A stretch of 64,000 nucleotides of DNA from UBA7672 sp965279085 (GCA_965279085.1 OZ257149.1:3968001-4032000), one strand, 5' to 3'. Counted from the first letter of the stretch, positions 18,508 to 27,128 are shown. Translations and numbers: made by a program. Notes: generated from the sequence alone by a model not told the origin.

Positions 18508-19716
18508 CTATTCGATTACCTTTCCGTCTTCCCCGATCGCTCGCGACATCTGGCCGACCGTCGTGCCGTCGCGACGGTAGTGGGCACGGAACTGATAGGC
18601 TGCGTCAGCCAGGTTGAGCGGGATCGCATAAAGCGGATCGCCCATTGGCGGCTTTCCCGGGCTTCCTGTGTTGGGTAGGGGAAGTTGCGTCCACGTCCTC
18701 CCGCCATCGCGGGAGGACTCCACGACGATCTGGTCGATGCTCGTCTTGAAGAAGGGGCTGATCGCCGGCAGCGGGTTGGACGACAGTGGAATGAACCGCG
18801 CGGCCGCCACCGTGAAGGGTAGGTCTTCACCCTCCACAAGCCATGGCGTGGTGCGGCACTTGGCGCTCTCGATCGTCGCCGGATGGGCGTCCTGGCACCA
18901 CAGCGTGTTGTAGTAACGTACCGTGCCCGTCGTATCGAAGACCGCGCCCTGCGTGTTGCCCGGCGAAGCGTTCACGATCGAGTTGACGAGTATGATCTCG
19001 ACATTCTGCCAGGCGCGCACCATGCGGTGGCCCCCGTCCAGCGTCGCGTTCATGACGTAGATCTTGGTCGATTTGCTATCGATGCCGGCATCGCCGAAGT
19101 TTCGCCCCGTCACGTCCCGTACATAGACGGGTCCGCTGAATGCCTCGATCCCGATGAAGTCGGTGTTCGAGGCTTTGTAGGTGGGATCGGGGGCCTGCAT
19201 GCCGTCCGCAAAGACTCGCTGGATATAGGTGAACTTCTGGCTCCCATTGGCGCTGTCGCCCAGCTTGATCGCCGCGCCATAGATCTGGCCGCCACCGTCG
19301 AATTGCGTGAACCTGTAGTCATTGATCCAGACCGTGCCTGTGTTGGCGAGCATGAGGCCATGCTTCATCCTCACCACATCGACGTTCAGCACCTCCGCGG
19401 TCGCAACATTCGATATGATGTTGTTGATGCCAGGCGCCGGTCCCAGCGTCGTATCCTTGATCACCCTGGCCGGCGCCGCCTCGTCACCAAGCGGATTGAA
19501 GTTCTGCTCGACGACGCGGATGTAGGCTGTCCCTTGAGGGTCATGCTCGATCAGCAATTCGGGCTGCGGACCGCTACTCGAGGGCGGGGATGGCGGATTT
19601 GGAGCGCTTCCTCCGGAAGCAGCGACAGGATCCGATCCGCCTCCGCCACACCCTGCGACAAAAAGTGAACACACGGACGCAACGAGCAGAGCCCGCCTGA
19701 CTAAATATAGGTTCAT
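18508..19716 (-). CDS. Beta-helix-like lipoprotein, paralogue of the 16290-17225 product
   Basis: A 402-residue protein with a lipoprotein signal peptide (lipobox VAGC, Cys23), a GGGGSD linker and a Pro/Ser-rich stretch to about residue 50. The core (about 70-300) is made of short beta-rich repeats such as GTVWINDYRFTQF and GPVYVRDVTGRNFGDAGIDS, ending in IILVNSIVNASPG. A C-terminal segment (SSRDGGRTWTQLPLP) resembles a sialidase-type BNR/Asp-box strand. The lipid anchor should place it on the periplasmic or outer membrane face. The function is unknown; a role in processing or holding the exopolysaccharide is inferred from neighbours. Confidence 0.72.
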   Translation of the reverse strand: MNLYLVRRALLVASVCSLFVAGCGGGGSDPVAASGGSAPNPPSPPSSSGPQPELLIEHDPQGTAYIRVVEQNFNPLGDEAAPARVIKDTTLGPAPGINNIISNVATAEVLNVDVVRMKHGLMLANTGTVWINDYRFTQFDGGGQIYGAAIKLGDSANGSQKFTYIQRVFADGMQAPDPTYKASNTDFIGIEAFSGPVYVRDVTGRNFGDAGIDSKSTKIYVMNATLDGGHRMVRAWQNVEIILVNSIVNASPGNTQGAVFDTTGTVRYYNTLWCQDAHPATIESAKCRTTPWLVEGEDLPFTVAAARFIPLSSNPLPAISPFFKTSIDQIVVESSRDGGRTWTQLPLPNTGSPGKPPMGDPLYAIPLNLADAAYQFRAHYRRDGTTVGQMSRAIGEDGKVIE

Positions 19717-20157
19717 CGACGCGACGCTCCTCGCGCTTCAGCTGCCCCATTGTCCCGTTGGCGAAGCGCGCCCATTCCCCGACCGCGCAGGCTCACTCTG
19801 ACCCAAGCCGGCGCGGCTTGGCGTTAAATCGCGGCAAGGCGAGTGCATTTGGTAGAAATTGGTGATGCAAATTGGCGAGCTCAGCCGCGCATGCTGAGCA
19901 CGCGGGCAAGGCGTTCCTGCTACTCCGATGACTGTTATTGTGCGATCAAACCTGCCAGCGTCTGAGATACTCCAAGCGTTGGCCCTTCGGCTTGGCTTTG
20001 GGGATCGATCACTATCGGTCCATTTGATCGTGGTTCCAGGTCGTCGCTGCCGCGCTCTCCACGGTAGCCATCACTGTGAACAAGCGGACACACCCAACCA
20101 GCGGCACGATCTGGCGTGACTAACTCAATGGCAGTCTCGAGGGGCCGGTACGGATAT
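19717..20157. other. Intergenic region with no recognisable gene
   Basis: 441 bases separate the leftward beta-helix lipoprotein gene from the 3' end of the leftward OmpA-like gene. I see no frame with a ribosome site, no strong hairpin and no repeat. The promoter of the lipoprotein/acyltransferase group should lie near 19720-19800. The region marks the boundary of the exopolysaccharide locus. Confidence 0.5.
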
Positions 20158-21099
20158 TCAATCGAGGATGGTCACTTCGACTCGACGATTGATTGCCCGC
20201 CCGGCGGCGGTGTCGTTGGTGGAGGTCGGGGCGGATTCGCCCATTCCGACCGATGAGATGCGGCTCGGGTCGACACCGGTCGAGATCAGATAGGCCCCGA
20301 CAGATACGGCGCGACGACCAGAAAGGTCCATGTTCGAGGCGTCCGAACCCTGCGAGTCCGTGTGGCCGGCGATCTGGATTTTTGTATCAGGTTGCTTCGC
20401 GAGAAAGGCGGCAAGCGGAGCAAGGCGACCTTGAGCCCCGCCGGTCAGCACCGATGAGGCCGAGCCGAATTGGAGATCACGGAGGATGAGCGTCACGCCC
20501 AGGTCCGTCTTCTTCTGTTCATAGCTTGTGAGTTCCGCCTGGAGCGCGGTGGTGCGTGCTTCGGCCGCGAGGCGGGCGGCGTTTGCGGTTGCACTGTCAG
20601 CGACGGCGCCGGCGGCGGCGATGCGGGACTGCGAGGCACGTGCTTCGGCGTTCGCCGTCGCGGCTTGTGCAGCGGCAGTGTCGGCTTTTGCGACGGCGGT
20701 TGCGGCTTCGGCTGAAGCCAGCTGACGCGCACGGGACTGGGAGACCACATCCGCGCGATCTTTGTTGAGCGAGGCAATCTTGCGATCGGCCTCGATCTGG
20801 TCGCCGCGCGTTTCAGCTAGCGCGACGTAGCTTTCACCCATCCGGATCGCATGGACGTAGTCATCGTCCCGGCCCTTCATGTAGAAGTCCCGGGCGTCTC
20901 GCAGCGCAACTTCCGCCTTTTCTAGCGGAGCGCGTCCGGACTCGAACGTGGAGGGGTTGGCCTTGGCCTGCTGCAGCGCGGACTCAGCGGCGAGCAATCT
21001 CGGGCTGGGATTGGGCGCCGAGGCGCAACCCCCAAGGGTTGCAGCCAGAGTCAGTGAGATCGCAGCCATGCCGGCTGCGGCTTTCAGAGCGTTTTTCAT
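20158..21099 (-). CDS. OmpA-family lipoprotein with DUF4398 domain
   Basis: A 313-residue protein with a lipoprotein signal peptide ending TLGGC (Cys25). Residues about 35-110 form a DUF4398-type helical region (RLLAAESALQQAKANP), followed by a long Ala-rich coiled coil (about 110-200). The C-terminal OmpA/MotB peptidoglycan-binding domain includes FGSASSVLTGGAQGRL, IQIAGHTDSQGSDASN and RAINRRVEVTI, with the Asp and Arg that bind diaminopimelate. It would tether the outer membrane to peptidoglycan. It lies 13 bases after the 118-residue DUF4398-like gene and should be transcribed from the EcfG-type promoter at 21525. Confidence 0.9.
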   Translation of the reverse strand: MKNALKAAAGMAAISLTLAATLGGCASAPNPSPRLLAAESALQQAKANPSTFESGRAPLEKAEVALRDARDFYMKGRDDDYVHAIRMGESYVALAETRGDQIEADRKIASLNKDRADVVSQSRARQLASAEAATAVAKADTAAAQAATANAEARASQSRIAAAGAVADSATANAARLAAEARTTALQAELTSYEQKKTDLGVTLILRDLQFGSASSVLTGGAQGRLAPLAAFLAKQPDTKIQIAGHTDSQGSDASNMDLSGRRAVSVGAYLISTGVDPSRISSVGMGESAPTSTNDTAAGRAINRRVEVTILD

Positions 21100-21112
21100 G
21101 TCCGGATCTTTC

Positions 21113-21469
21113 CTAGGAGTTCAGTTCGCGGCGCAGCGTTTCGATACCGAGTTCGATTTCAGACACGGTGCGCTGGAGCCCGCGAAGCTTGATCTTCTCC
21201 TGAACGATGTCGGCGTGCAGCAAGGCTTCTTCGGAGCGCCAAAGTGATTCCTCGCGGCGATTCTTTGTTTCAGCGGCGCGCGACTCCGCCAGACGAAGCT
21301 GCGCTTCCTGGTAATGGGGAGCCGATGCAGCGGTGGCGTCAGCCGGATTCAGCGCCGCAATTTGCGCCTCCGCACGCAGAATATTGTCGCGAGCGGGGTC
21401 GGCAAAAGCTGGAGCGCTTAGAAGCGCCCCTCCAAACAGTGCAGCAGCGAGCGCAACAGCAATACGCAT
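21113..21469 (-). CDS. Periplasmic DUF4398-like helical protein
   Basis: A 118-residue protein with a signal peptide cleaved after SAPAFA. The mature part is almost entirely helical (DNILRAEAQIAALNPADATA, then EEALLHADIVQEKIKLRGLQ), like a stand-alone DUF4398 domain. The same type of helical region is fused to OmpA in the next gene. The pair probably forms one periplasmic scaffold. An exact GGAAC-N16-CGTT motif lies 56 bases upstream, so general-stress control is likely. Confidence 0.78.
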   Translation of the reverse strand: MRIAVALAAALFGGALLSAPAFADPARDNILRAEAQIAALNPADATAASAPHYQEAQLRLAESRAAETKNRREESLWRSEEALLHADIVQEKIKLRGLQRTVSEIELGIETLRRELNS

Positions 21470-21524
21470 GAGATCTTCCCTTCAGGGAGCAGCAGTCGCC
21501 AGGTTTTTCTGGGGTACGGGTGTG

Positions 21525-21549
21525 AACGTTGTGCAGACGCGAAAGTTCC
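21525..21549 (-). promoter_or_regulatory. EcfG (general stress sigma) promoter for the DUF4398/OmpA operon
   Basis: On the minus strand GGAAC (21549-21545) is followed after exactly 16 bases by CGTT (21528-21525), matching the alphaproteobacterial EcfG consensus. The -10 element lies 55 bases before the ATG at 21469. This is the only such site found outside the 27-36 kb stress island. Confidence 0.75.
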
Positions 21550-21691
21550 TGATCCTGCAGCGTCGCGTTTACAGCAGCGAAAACCCGGTCAGCAGTACGG
21601 TAACGCGCTATTGGCGATCGCGTGTCGCTTGGGGTCTAGCGACGATTTTCTCGTTGGCCCATTTTCTCGACCTTCCGCCGCCCCCCGCAAG

Positions 21692-22093
21692 TCAGCTTCC
21701 ATCGTGATGGATCGCCTTGTTCAGAAGCCCAGATATCGCGACGACGATTTGAGCAGGTGCGAAGGGCTTGGCGATCATGACGCTCTCGGGAACGCCTTTT
21801 GATGTCCATTCCTGATGGCTGGCCCCGCTGACATAGACGACCGGCAATCCGCTAATTAGCTCGCGAGCCTGACGGGCAACCTCCCACCCATCTGTGCCGG
21901 ACCCAAGATTGATGTCAGTTATCAGTCCGCGAATTTCGCCGCTTCTGCTCTGCAGCGTATTTACGCCGTCGGCGCCGCTGCTGGCTACCACCACCTCGTA
22001 ACCCGCTTCCGTCAAGGCCGACACAAGCAGATCCTGAATCAGGACCTCGTCTTCCACATATAGTAGCAACGCCACATTTGTATCATGTGCCAC
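21692..22093 (-). CDS. Single-domain response regulator
   Basis: A receiver-only protein of about 133 residues from a GTG at 22093 (AHDTNVALLLYVEDEVLIQD) with a GGGGTG site upstream. It has the acidic pair in YVEDE, the phospho-acceptor Asp in LITDINLGSGTDGWEVA, the switch Thr/Ser region VVYVSGAS and the Lys of MIAKPFAP. No output domain is present, so it acts through protein-protein contact, possibly in a phosphorelay. No kinase is adjacent. The DINLxxGxDGWEVA signature resembles small receivers paired with HWE kinases; a link to the kinase at 30325 is possible but unproven. Confidence 0.85.
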   Translation of the reverse strand: MAHDTNVALLLYVEDEVLIQDLLVSALTEAGYEVVVASSGADGVNTLQSRSGEIRGLITDINLGSGTDGWEVARQARELISGLPVVYVSGASHQEWTSKGVPESVMIAKPFAPAQIVVAISGLLNKAIHHDGS

Positions 22094-22317
22094 CGGAACA
22101 CCCCTTTTCGCAAATGCGCTGTGGCGCCGCGAAACTAATACTCGCAAACACGTGCGGCGTTCCTGACGCGCATAATCCCATGGCGTTCGGCGCGATGTAC
22201 CCGAAGCTGTTTTCGTGGTGGCGCGTCGCTCCAATGTTTGGCGTCATTGGCGAGCAGAGTTGTACCGGCATCTGAGATGCAAAAGGTCCTGCATGACGGC
22301 TCCGCCCGTTTTCGGGC

Positions 22318-23154
22318 TCAATGCGACATCAGGAGTGGGATAGTCGACTTATCGAGCACTTCCTTCGTGGCGCCGCCGAGCAGGAACTCCTGCAGCCGCG
22401 AATGTCCGAATGCACCCATCATGATGAGATTGGCATTGGTTGCGCTCGCGTGCTCGAGAATGGCCCGACCAATCGTTCGATCGCCGATCCTGACCTCGTC
22501 CGCCTCGCTTGTAACGCCATGGCTGGACAGGAAATCGAGCAGCGGGGTCTGAGCGTCGTCGACTGGAATGTCTTTCTCGCCCTTGAAAATGGCAATCCGC
22601 ACATGCTTCGCGTTGTGCAAAAGTGGCAGCGCGTCACTGACGGTGCGGGCTGCCGACCTGCTGAAGTCCCAGCAGATGAGCACGTTCTCCAGGGAAAAGG
22701 TCTGTGTCGAACTCTCGGGCAGGAGAAGACAAGGTCTGCCTGCGCCGAAGATCCAGTCCTCGATGTTTAGACGCGGCTCTGTCCCGTCCGGCGCCAGGCT
22801 CAAGACACAAAGATCGCTGACTCGTCCTCGCCACGCATTGTCTTGCAATCCTGCCGGCCAATGCTCTGCGACATGAGAGAGTTGGAAGGTAACACCCAGT
22901 GATGAGGCCGCGCGCTCCAGATGCGATTCGAGCATCTTGGTTGTCGCCGTGGTAACGCCCTCCAGCTCCCGCACCATTGTCGACATCATCGCCCCTGTGA
23001 ACCAGTTTGGCGGCGCCCGTATGGATAGGCGTGAGCTGCAGACGCTGAGTTTGGCCTCAAACATTTTTGCCACGCCGCACGCGAAATCGATCGTCTCGAC
23101 AGTCGAAGGGGCGGGATAGGGCGTAAGTTGCAGATGGATTGTCGCGTAGGACAT
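22318..23154 (-). CDS. Universal stress protein (two-domain)
   Basis: A 278-residue protein from the ATG at 23154 with a GGGAGCC ribosome site. The C-terminal UspA domain ends with ANLIMMGAFGHSRLQEFLLG followed by GATKEVL, which fits the G-2x-G-9x-G(S/T) ATP-binding motif. The N-terminal half is a more diverged UspA-like domain. Such proteins bind ATP or AMP and act in starvation and oxidative stress survival. I found no EcfG motif upstream, so it may belong to another regulon, perhaps that of the neighbouring Crp/Fnr genes. Confidence 0.88.
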   Translation of the reverse strand: MSYATIHLQLTPYPAPSTVETIDFACGVAKMFEAKLSVCSSRLSIRAPPNWFTGAMMSTMVRELEGVTTATTKMLESHLERAASSLGVTFQLSHVAEHWPAGLQDNAWRGRVSDLCVLSLAPDGTEPRLNIEDWIFGAGRPCLLLPESSTQTFSLENVLICWDFSRSAARTVSDALPLLHNAKHVRIAIFKGEKDIPVDDAQTPLLDFLSSHGVTSEADEVRIGDRTIGRAILEHASATNANLIMMGAFGHSRLQEFLLGGATKEVLDKSTIPLLMSH

Positions 23155-23868
23155 CAGCGGCTCCCATAGTCTGGATTGCTCGCACAGGGACTGCGCGAGC
23201 GCGGTTGGCGATGCGCAGGTTGCCAGAGCGCCAGGTAGAGGCTCGTGCTGCCTCGAAACCAACGACGCGAGCTACTCATGGCGCTCATCGGGCGGTGATC
23301 TTGTTGGTCGAAGGTACGCGATCAGCGCGTCTGCCCCGATGACGTTGAAGTCGAAGAGCGGCATCTCGTTGCGGCCGACGGCACACCATAACAAAAGCCG
23401 CCTGGCCGCCCGAGGTGTGCTCATCAAGAGCCGTTTCCGAATTCTGCTTGGAGCCCCTGGCAAGGGCGCTACCTGGATGTAGGTCGAAAGCGCCGACTGA
23501 CATCCCCGCTGGCTTTCGGTAGCAGGGAGCCACCGCCAGCATCATCAGGCGATGACGGCCCACATTGGAAGGCGGCCGACGTTTCGCACCACCTCGACCT
23601 CGTTCTGAGGGAGGGCGGACGATGTGTTGCTTGCGGGGTGGAGTCGGCACGCCGGGCGACGCGTCGCCGTGCAGCGGAATAAATTTGAGCTGTATTCACT
23701 ATCGACACAAGGAGTTGGCGACATGAGGCCGTGTCAGCGGGGCGGCCGCAGCTTAATGTATGGTACCGAACACACGTTTCATGTGTTAGGTAGTTATCGA
23801 TCGCTCCTTGAAGGCATGCGATCGGCTGAGAGATGCGCGAGCTCCCGTCAAAGGCGAAGGAGCATATT
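23155..23868. other. Long intergenic region upstream of the Crp/Fnr genes
   Basis: About 714 bases lie between the divergent universal stress protein gene and the first Crp/Fnr gene. Short frames exist on both strands but lack convincing codon use or family signatures. The only clear structure is the inverted repeat at 23769-23787. The length and lower coding quality suggest a degraded or regulatory region. Confidence 0.4.
23769..23787. promoter_or_regulatory. Inverted repeat, candidate operator upstream of Crp/Fnr gene
   Basis: AACACA and TGTGTT form perfect arms around a seven-base spacer. Dimeric Crp/Fnr proteins usually bind such spaced dyads, and the site lies about 82 bases before the GTG start of the first Crp/Fnr gene. 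Autoregulation is therefore plausible, though the half-site differs from TGTGA and TTGAT. Confidence 0.4.
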
Positions 23869-24624
23869 GTGCTATCACCAGAGCAGAACACCGTTCGAAA
23901 CAGGATACTCGCTGCGCTGCCTGCGCCGGAGTTCGCCTTGATCGCGGCCCACCTCGTGCGCGTCGATCTCCAGTTGGGAGAAAGCCTGCACCGGGCGGGG
24001 GATACGATCGAGCAGGTCTATTTTCCCGAGATCGGGTTCATCTCCGCGCTCTCGGTTCTTTCGGATGGCCAACCCCTGGAAATCGGTTTGATCGGCGCTG
24101 AGGGTGTCGCGGGTGTCTCCGTGATCCTCGGCGCAACGACCTCCTACAGCGAGACGATGTGCCAGACGGGCGGCGCAGCTCATCGCATACCGGTCGCCGC
24201 CTTCAAGCTAGTGATCGAAAAAGCGCCGCACTTGCGCGACCTTCTGCTTCGCTATGTGCACGTCTTCCATGTGCAGGTGGCGCAGACAGCCGCATGCAAC
24301 TCGCACCATGAACTGAGCCAAAGACTCGCGCGCTGGCTACTCGCGGCGCATGACCGCAGTGGCGTTCCAGAACTTTCACTCACCCAGGACCTGATCGCCG
24401 TCATGCTGGGCGTGCGTCGCTCGACGGTCAGCGTCGCGGCGGGACAACTGCAGAAGGCAGGCATCCTCCGGTACCAGCACGGGCGCATCACGATCGTGGA
24501 TCGCATCGGCCTCGAGAACGCCGCTTGCGAATGCTATCAGGCGGTGGTGGACGAGTACCGGCGCATGCTGGGTGTCGACCCTGCCGTCCTCGAGGCTGGC
24601 CGACTTCCACAGCAGCTGAATTAG
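23869..24624 (+). CDS. Crp/Fnr family transcriptional regulator (first of tandem pair)
   Basis: About 251 residues from a GTG at 23869, chosen because AAGGAG lies seven bases upstream; an ATG at 23833 is also in frame. The N-terminal cyclic-nucleotide-binding fold includes LHRAGDTIEQVYFPEIGFIS and a GLIGAEGVAGV turn, but lacks the RTA cAMP-contact motif. The C-terminal Crp helix-turn-helix is LTQDLIAVMLGVRRSTVSVA. No Fnr-type cysteine cluster is seen. It is homologous to the next gene over the full length. Ligand and targets are unknown. Confidence 0.9.
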   Translation: MLSPEQNTVRNRILAALPAPEFALIAAHLVRVDLQLGESLHRAGDTIEQVYFPEIGFISALSVLSDGQPLEIGLIGAEGVAGVSVILGATTSYSETMCQTGGAAHRIPVAAFKLVIEKAPHLRDLLLRYVHVFHVQVAQTAACNSHHELSQRLARWLLAAHDRSGVPELSLTQDLIAVMLGVRRSTVSVAAGQLQKAGILRYQHGRITIVDRIGLENAACECYQAVVDEYRRMLGVDPAVLEAGRLPQQLN

Positions 24625-24689
24625 GAACGGGGATCAGCGAAGCTTGCGCCCGCGATACTGCTCACGGCGGACCCACAAGGATCAGCAAG

Positions 24690-25415
24690 ATGGCGACCAG
24701 CTCCAGAACGATCGATCCGCCTTCCAACCGCCTGCTCGAACTGCTTGCGCCCCGGGACTACGCGCGTCTTCGCCCGCATCTTGAGCCTGTAGAGCTCGAA
24801 TACCGGAAATCCCTCTATCAGGCCGACAGGAAAATCGAGTTTGTCTATTTCATCGAGACCGGGGTCGGTTCGCTTGTGAACACGATGGCCAATGGCCAGG
24901 CGGCGGAGGTCGGGACCATCGGCAACGAAGGCGTTGTGGGCCTGCCGCTCGTGCTGGGAGACGATCGTGCGCCCACGGCCGTCTACGTCCAGGTTCCCGG
25001 CGCGGGTCTTCGCATGAAAGCGTCACTCTTCACGAAGGAGCTGGCGCAGAGTCCGACAATGCAGGTGGTCATGCTGCGATACGTCCACGCCCTGTTCAAC
25101 CAGGTCGCCCAGTCGGCGGCCTGCAATCACTTCCATTCTCTGGAACAGCGCTGTTGTCGCTGGCTGCTGATGACGCGTGACCGGATGCAGTCGGATGATT
25201 TCCTTCTCACGCAGGAATTCCTCGCGATGATGCTGGGCGTCACGCGTCCGGGTGTTTCGATCGCGGCGGGCGGGCTGCAACGCGCCGGTCTCATCACTTA
25301 CAGCCGGGGCAACGTCGCGATCCTCGACGGGCCGGGCCTGAAGAAGCGCTCATGTGAATGCTACAGCGTCTCGAAGAAGGAGTTCGACCGGCTGCTCGGC
25401 CACAAGGCCAGCTAG
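24690..25415 (+). CDS. Crp/Fnr family transcriptional regulator (second of tandem pair)
   Basis: A 241-residue paralogue of the preceding gene, starting at the ATG at 24690 (MATSSRTIDPPSNRLLELL) with AAGGATC upstream. It shares the LYQADRKIEFVYFIETGVGS and EVGTIGNEGVVGLPLVLG segments and the helix-turn-helix LTQEFLAMMLGVTRPGVSIA. Both proteins end in an ECY motif and an acidic helix. The 65-base spacing and shared orientation imply one operon or a recent duplication. The pair may heterodimerise or act in sequence. Confidence 0.9.
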   Translation: MATSSRTIDPPSNRLLELLAPRDYARLRPHLEPVELEYRKSLYQADRKIEFVYFIETGVGSLVNTMANGQAAEVGTIGNEGVVGLPLVLGDDRAPTAVYVQVPGAGLRMKASLFTKELAQSPTMQVVMLRYVHALFNQVAQSAACNHFHSLEQRCCRWLLMTRDRMQSDDFLLTQEFLAMMLGVTRPGVSIAAGGLQRAGLITYSRGNVAILDGPGLKKRSCECYSVSKKEFDRLLGHKAS

Positions 25416-25427
25416 CCGATTGTCTCC

Positions 25428-25634
25428 CTAGTCGTCTTTGGCGGGCCCAATCGACGCAATCAGGTTTTCCACCTGCTCGAAGCGATCCTGCAAAGTGGTC
25501 AACGTCTGCTCGCTTACATCCACAGCACCGTTGGCAGTGACGTGAGTGACCTTCCGGACCCCGTTCGCGAGCTGCTGGATTTCAATCGCCAGATCGAGCC
25601 GCAACCGGTGGGCCCACTTCAAACCGTCTGACAT
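25428..25634 (-). CDS. Small hypothetical helical protein
   Basis: A 68-residue acidic protein without signal peptide (MSDGLKWAHRLRLDLAIEIQ...). It is predicted to be helical, with heptad-like leucine spacing in the C-terminal half (EQTLTTLQDRFEQVENLIAS), which suggests a small coiled coil. A GGGAA stretch precedes the ATG. It is convergent with the second Crp/Fnr gene, 12 bases between stops. I recognise no family. Confidence 0.5.
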   Translation of the reverse strand: MSDGLKWAHRLRLDLAIEIQQLANGVRKVTHVTANGAVDVSEQTLTTLQDRFEQVENLIASIGPAKDD

Positions 25635-25837
25635 TGCGCATTCCCGCAGCCGGCAAATCGCTCGTGGCGCCCCTTACGACAACAGGGCGCTGGTCCCCCA
25701 GCGCCCCATCAATCGTCGCCCCGGCTGCGAGCCAGGCCCACGATGTGGTAACACTACCTCGAAGCCAGAAAACCGTCTGTTCGGAGTCGAACTCACATTG
25801 GGGCCTTCGAGGCAATCCAAGGGCCCCACGAAGGGGC

Positions 25838-25913
25838 TGGTGGGCCCGGCAGGACTCGAACCTGCAACCAGACCGTTATGAGCGGCCGGCTCTAACCATT
25901 GAGCTACAGGCCC
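25838..25913 (-). tRNA. tRNA with CAU anticodon, probably tRNA-Ile2
   Basis: The minus strand folds as a complete 76-base cloverleaf: acceptor GGGCCTG paired with CGGGCCC, D-stem GCTC/GAGC, anticodon stem GGCCG/CGGTC with loop CTCATAA (anticodon CAT), T-arm GCAGG-TTCGAGT-CCTGC, discriminator A and an encoded CCA. The D-loop AATGGTTA and the CTCATAA loop resemble the E. coli isoleucine-2 tRNA, whose C34 is changed to lysidine by TilS. It might be labelled tRNA-Met by anticodon alone. Confidence 0.9.
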
Positions 25914-26036
25914 GACCCGCAGCAGGCGCGCAACATACGCATTTTCCTCGCCATGGGAACGGGCCGAAAACCCCTTCTGTACGGTCTAAACTGCGGCCGC
26001 TAACCTGCCAGAGACGAGCTGTGGGTGAGGGGTTTC

Positions 26037-26804
26037 ATGGACATGGCGGTTTTCGGGACTGTGGCGCTCTGCCTGGTCCTTCTGGCGGGGATGCTCGCGC
26101 TGCTGGAGCTCGGCTTCCGGCTGGGCAATCGCTTCGAGAAGGCGCGCGGCGGGGAGGCGACCGGCATATTCGACAGCGCGATCTTCGCGCTGCTCGGTCT
26201 GCTGCTCGGTTTCGCCTTCGCCGGCGCCGTCGACCGCTTCAACGTCCGCCGGGACCTCATCGTTCATGAAGCCAACGCCATCGGCACGGCCTACCTGCGG
26301 ACCGACCTGCTACAGCAGGAAGACCAGCCCGCCGTCCGCACGCTGTTCGGCGACTATCTTCAGGCGAGGCTCGACGTCTATCACACCATCGACTCAGGCG
26401 GCGATCCGTCCGCCGGCTTCACGAAGTCCGAGCAGCTCCAGGCAGCCATCTGGCGCGCCGCTGTGGCTAGCGTCAAAAAGCCTGACGTCCAGCACGCCGC
26501 CGAAGTCGTCCTGCCCGCGATCAACGACATGATCGATATCACCGCCGAACGGAAGGTCGCGCTCGGGGTGCATATCCCCATCCTCGTACTCATCCTTCTA
26601 TTCGGTGTCTCGCTGTTCAGCGCCCTGCTGGCCGGGGCCGGCATGTCGCGGCATGGCGCGCGTCACATCGTTCATGGCGCGATATTCGCCGCCGCCGTGT
26701 CGCTGACGATCTACACCATTCTCGATCTCGACAATCCGCGCGGCGGCTTCATCCGCCTCGAAGCGGCCGACCGGCTGCTGGAAGACTTGAAAACCTCGAT
26801 CTAG
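26037..26804 (+). CDS. DUF4239-like membrane protein
   Basis: About 255 residues starting at the ATG at 26037 with GAGGGG just upstream. Two N-terminal helices (FGTVALCLVLLAGMLALLEL and FALLGLLLGFAFAGAVDRF) flank a short RFEKARGG loop. A soluble helical region of about 100 residues follows, and two C-terminal helices close the protein. The second helix ending in DRFNVRRDLIVHEANAIGTA is the DUF4239 (bestrophin-like) signature. The function is unknown; ion-channel activity has been suggested for related folds. It stands alone, convergent with a DUF1328 gene. Confidence 0.8.
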   Translation: MDMAVFGTVALCLVLLAGMLALLELGFRLGNRFEKARGGEATGIFDSAIFALLGLLLGFAFAGAVDRFNVRRDLIVHEANAIGTAYLRTDLLQQEDQPAVRTLFGDYLQARLDVYHTIDSGGDPSAGFTKSEQLQAAIWRAAVASVKKPDVQHAAEVVLPAINDMIDITAERKVALGVHIPILVLILLFGVSLFSALLAGAGMSRHGARHIVHGAIFAAAVSLTIYTILDLDNPRGGFIRLEAADRLLEDLKTSI

Positions 26805-26851
26805 CGCAGCGAGGATTGCTCGGCCGGCGCGCGAGACAATCCGAAAAGCAA

Positions 26852-26876
26852 CGAGGCCGGCTTGTGGCCAGCCTCG
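26852..26876 (-). terminator. Hairpin between DUF4239-like and DUF1328 genes
   Basis: CGAGGC and GCCTCG arms with an inner CGGC/GCCA part form a GC-rich stem around a short loop. Read on the minus strand it is followed by TTGCTTTTC, so it most likely ends the DUF1328 transcript; it may also stop the convergent gene. Confidence 0.55.
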
Positions 26877-26915
26877 CGCTCATATGCCCGGAATTCCAGT
26901 GGCCTGCGCCGCCGA

Positions 26916-27089
26916 CTAAAGGACGGATCTTCCCTGCACAGCCCTCACCACGAAGGCGAGGATCGTCAGCGCAAGGAAGATGACGAACAGGATCTGTGCG
27001 ATCGATGCAGCCGCCCCAGCCAGACCGCCGAACCCGAACGCCGCAGCGGCGAGGGCGAGAACGAAGAACACAAGCGCCCAACCAAGCAT
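26916..27089 (-). CDS. DUF1328 small membrane protein (first copy)
   Basis: A 57-residue protein, MLGWALVFFVLALAAAAFGF and onward, with two hydrophobic helices separated by a GGLAGAAASIAQ turn, which is the DUF1328/YtjA signature. GGAGAAG precedes the ATG. The family is widespread in Proteobacteria and often stress-induced, but has no defined activity. An exact EcfG-type promoter lies 40 bases upstream. A second copy is at 33191-33358, also with its own EcfG motif. Confidence 0.88.
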   Translation of the reverse strand: MLGWALVFFVLALAAAAFGFGGLAGAAASIAQILFVIFLALTILAFVVRAVQGRSVL

Positions 27090-27128
27090 GGCGAACTTCT
27101 CCTTGACCTACACGAGACTGAAAACACC

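Noticed and set aside
22135..22165. GGAAC upstream of the receiver gene as an eleventh EcfG promoter
   Set aside because: On the minus strand GGAAC near 22162 is followed at 16-17 bases by AGTA/GTAT, not CGTT; the -10 mismatch is too large.
23723..23941. Small rightward frame starting MRPCQRGGRS with GGAG upstream
   Set aside because: It overlaps the Crp/Fnr start in another frame, has poor codon use and no recognisable domain.
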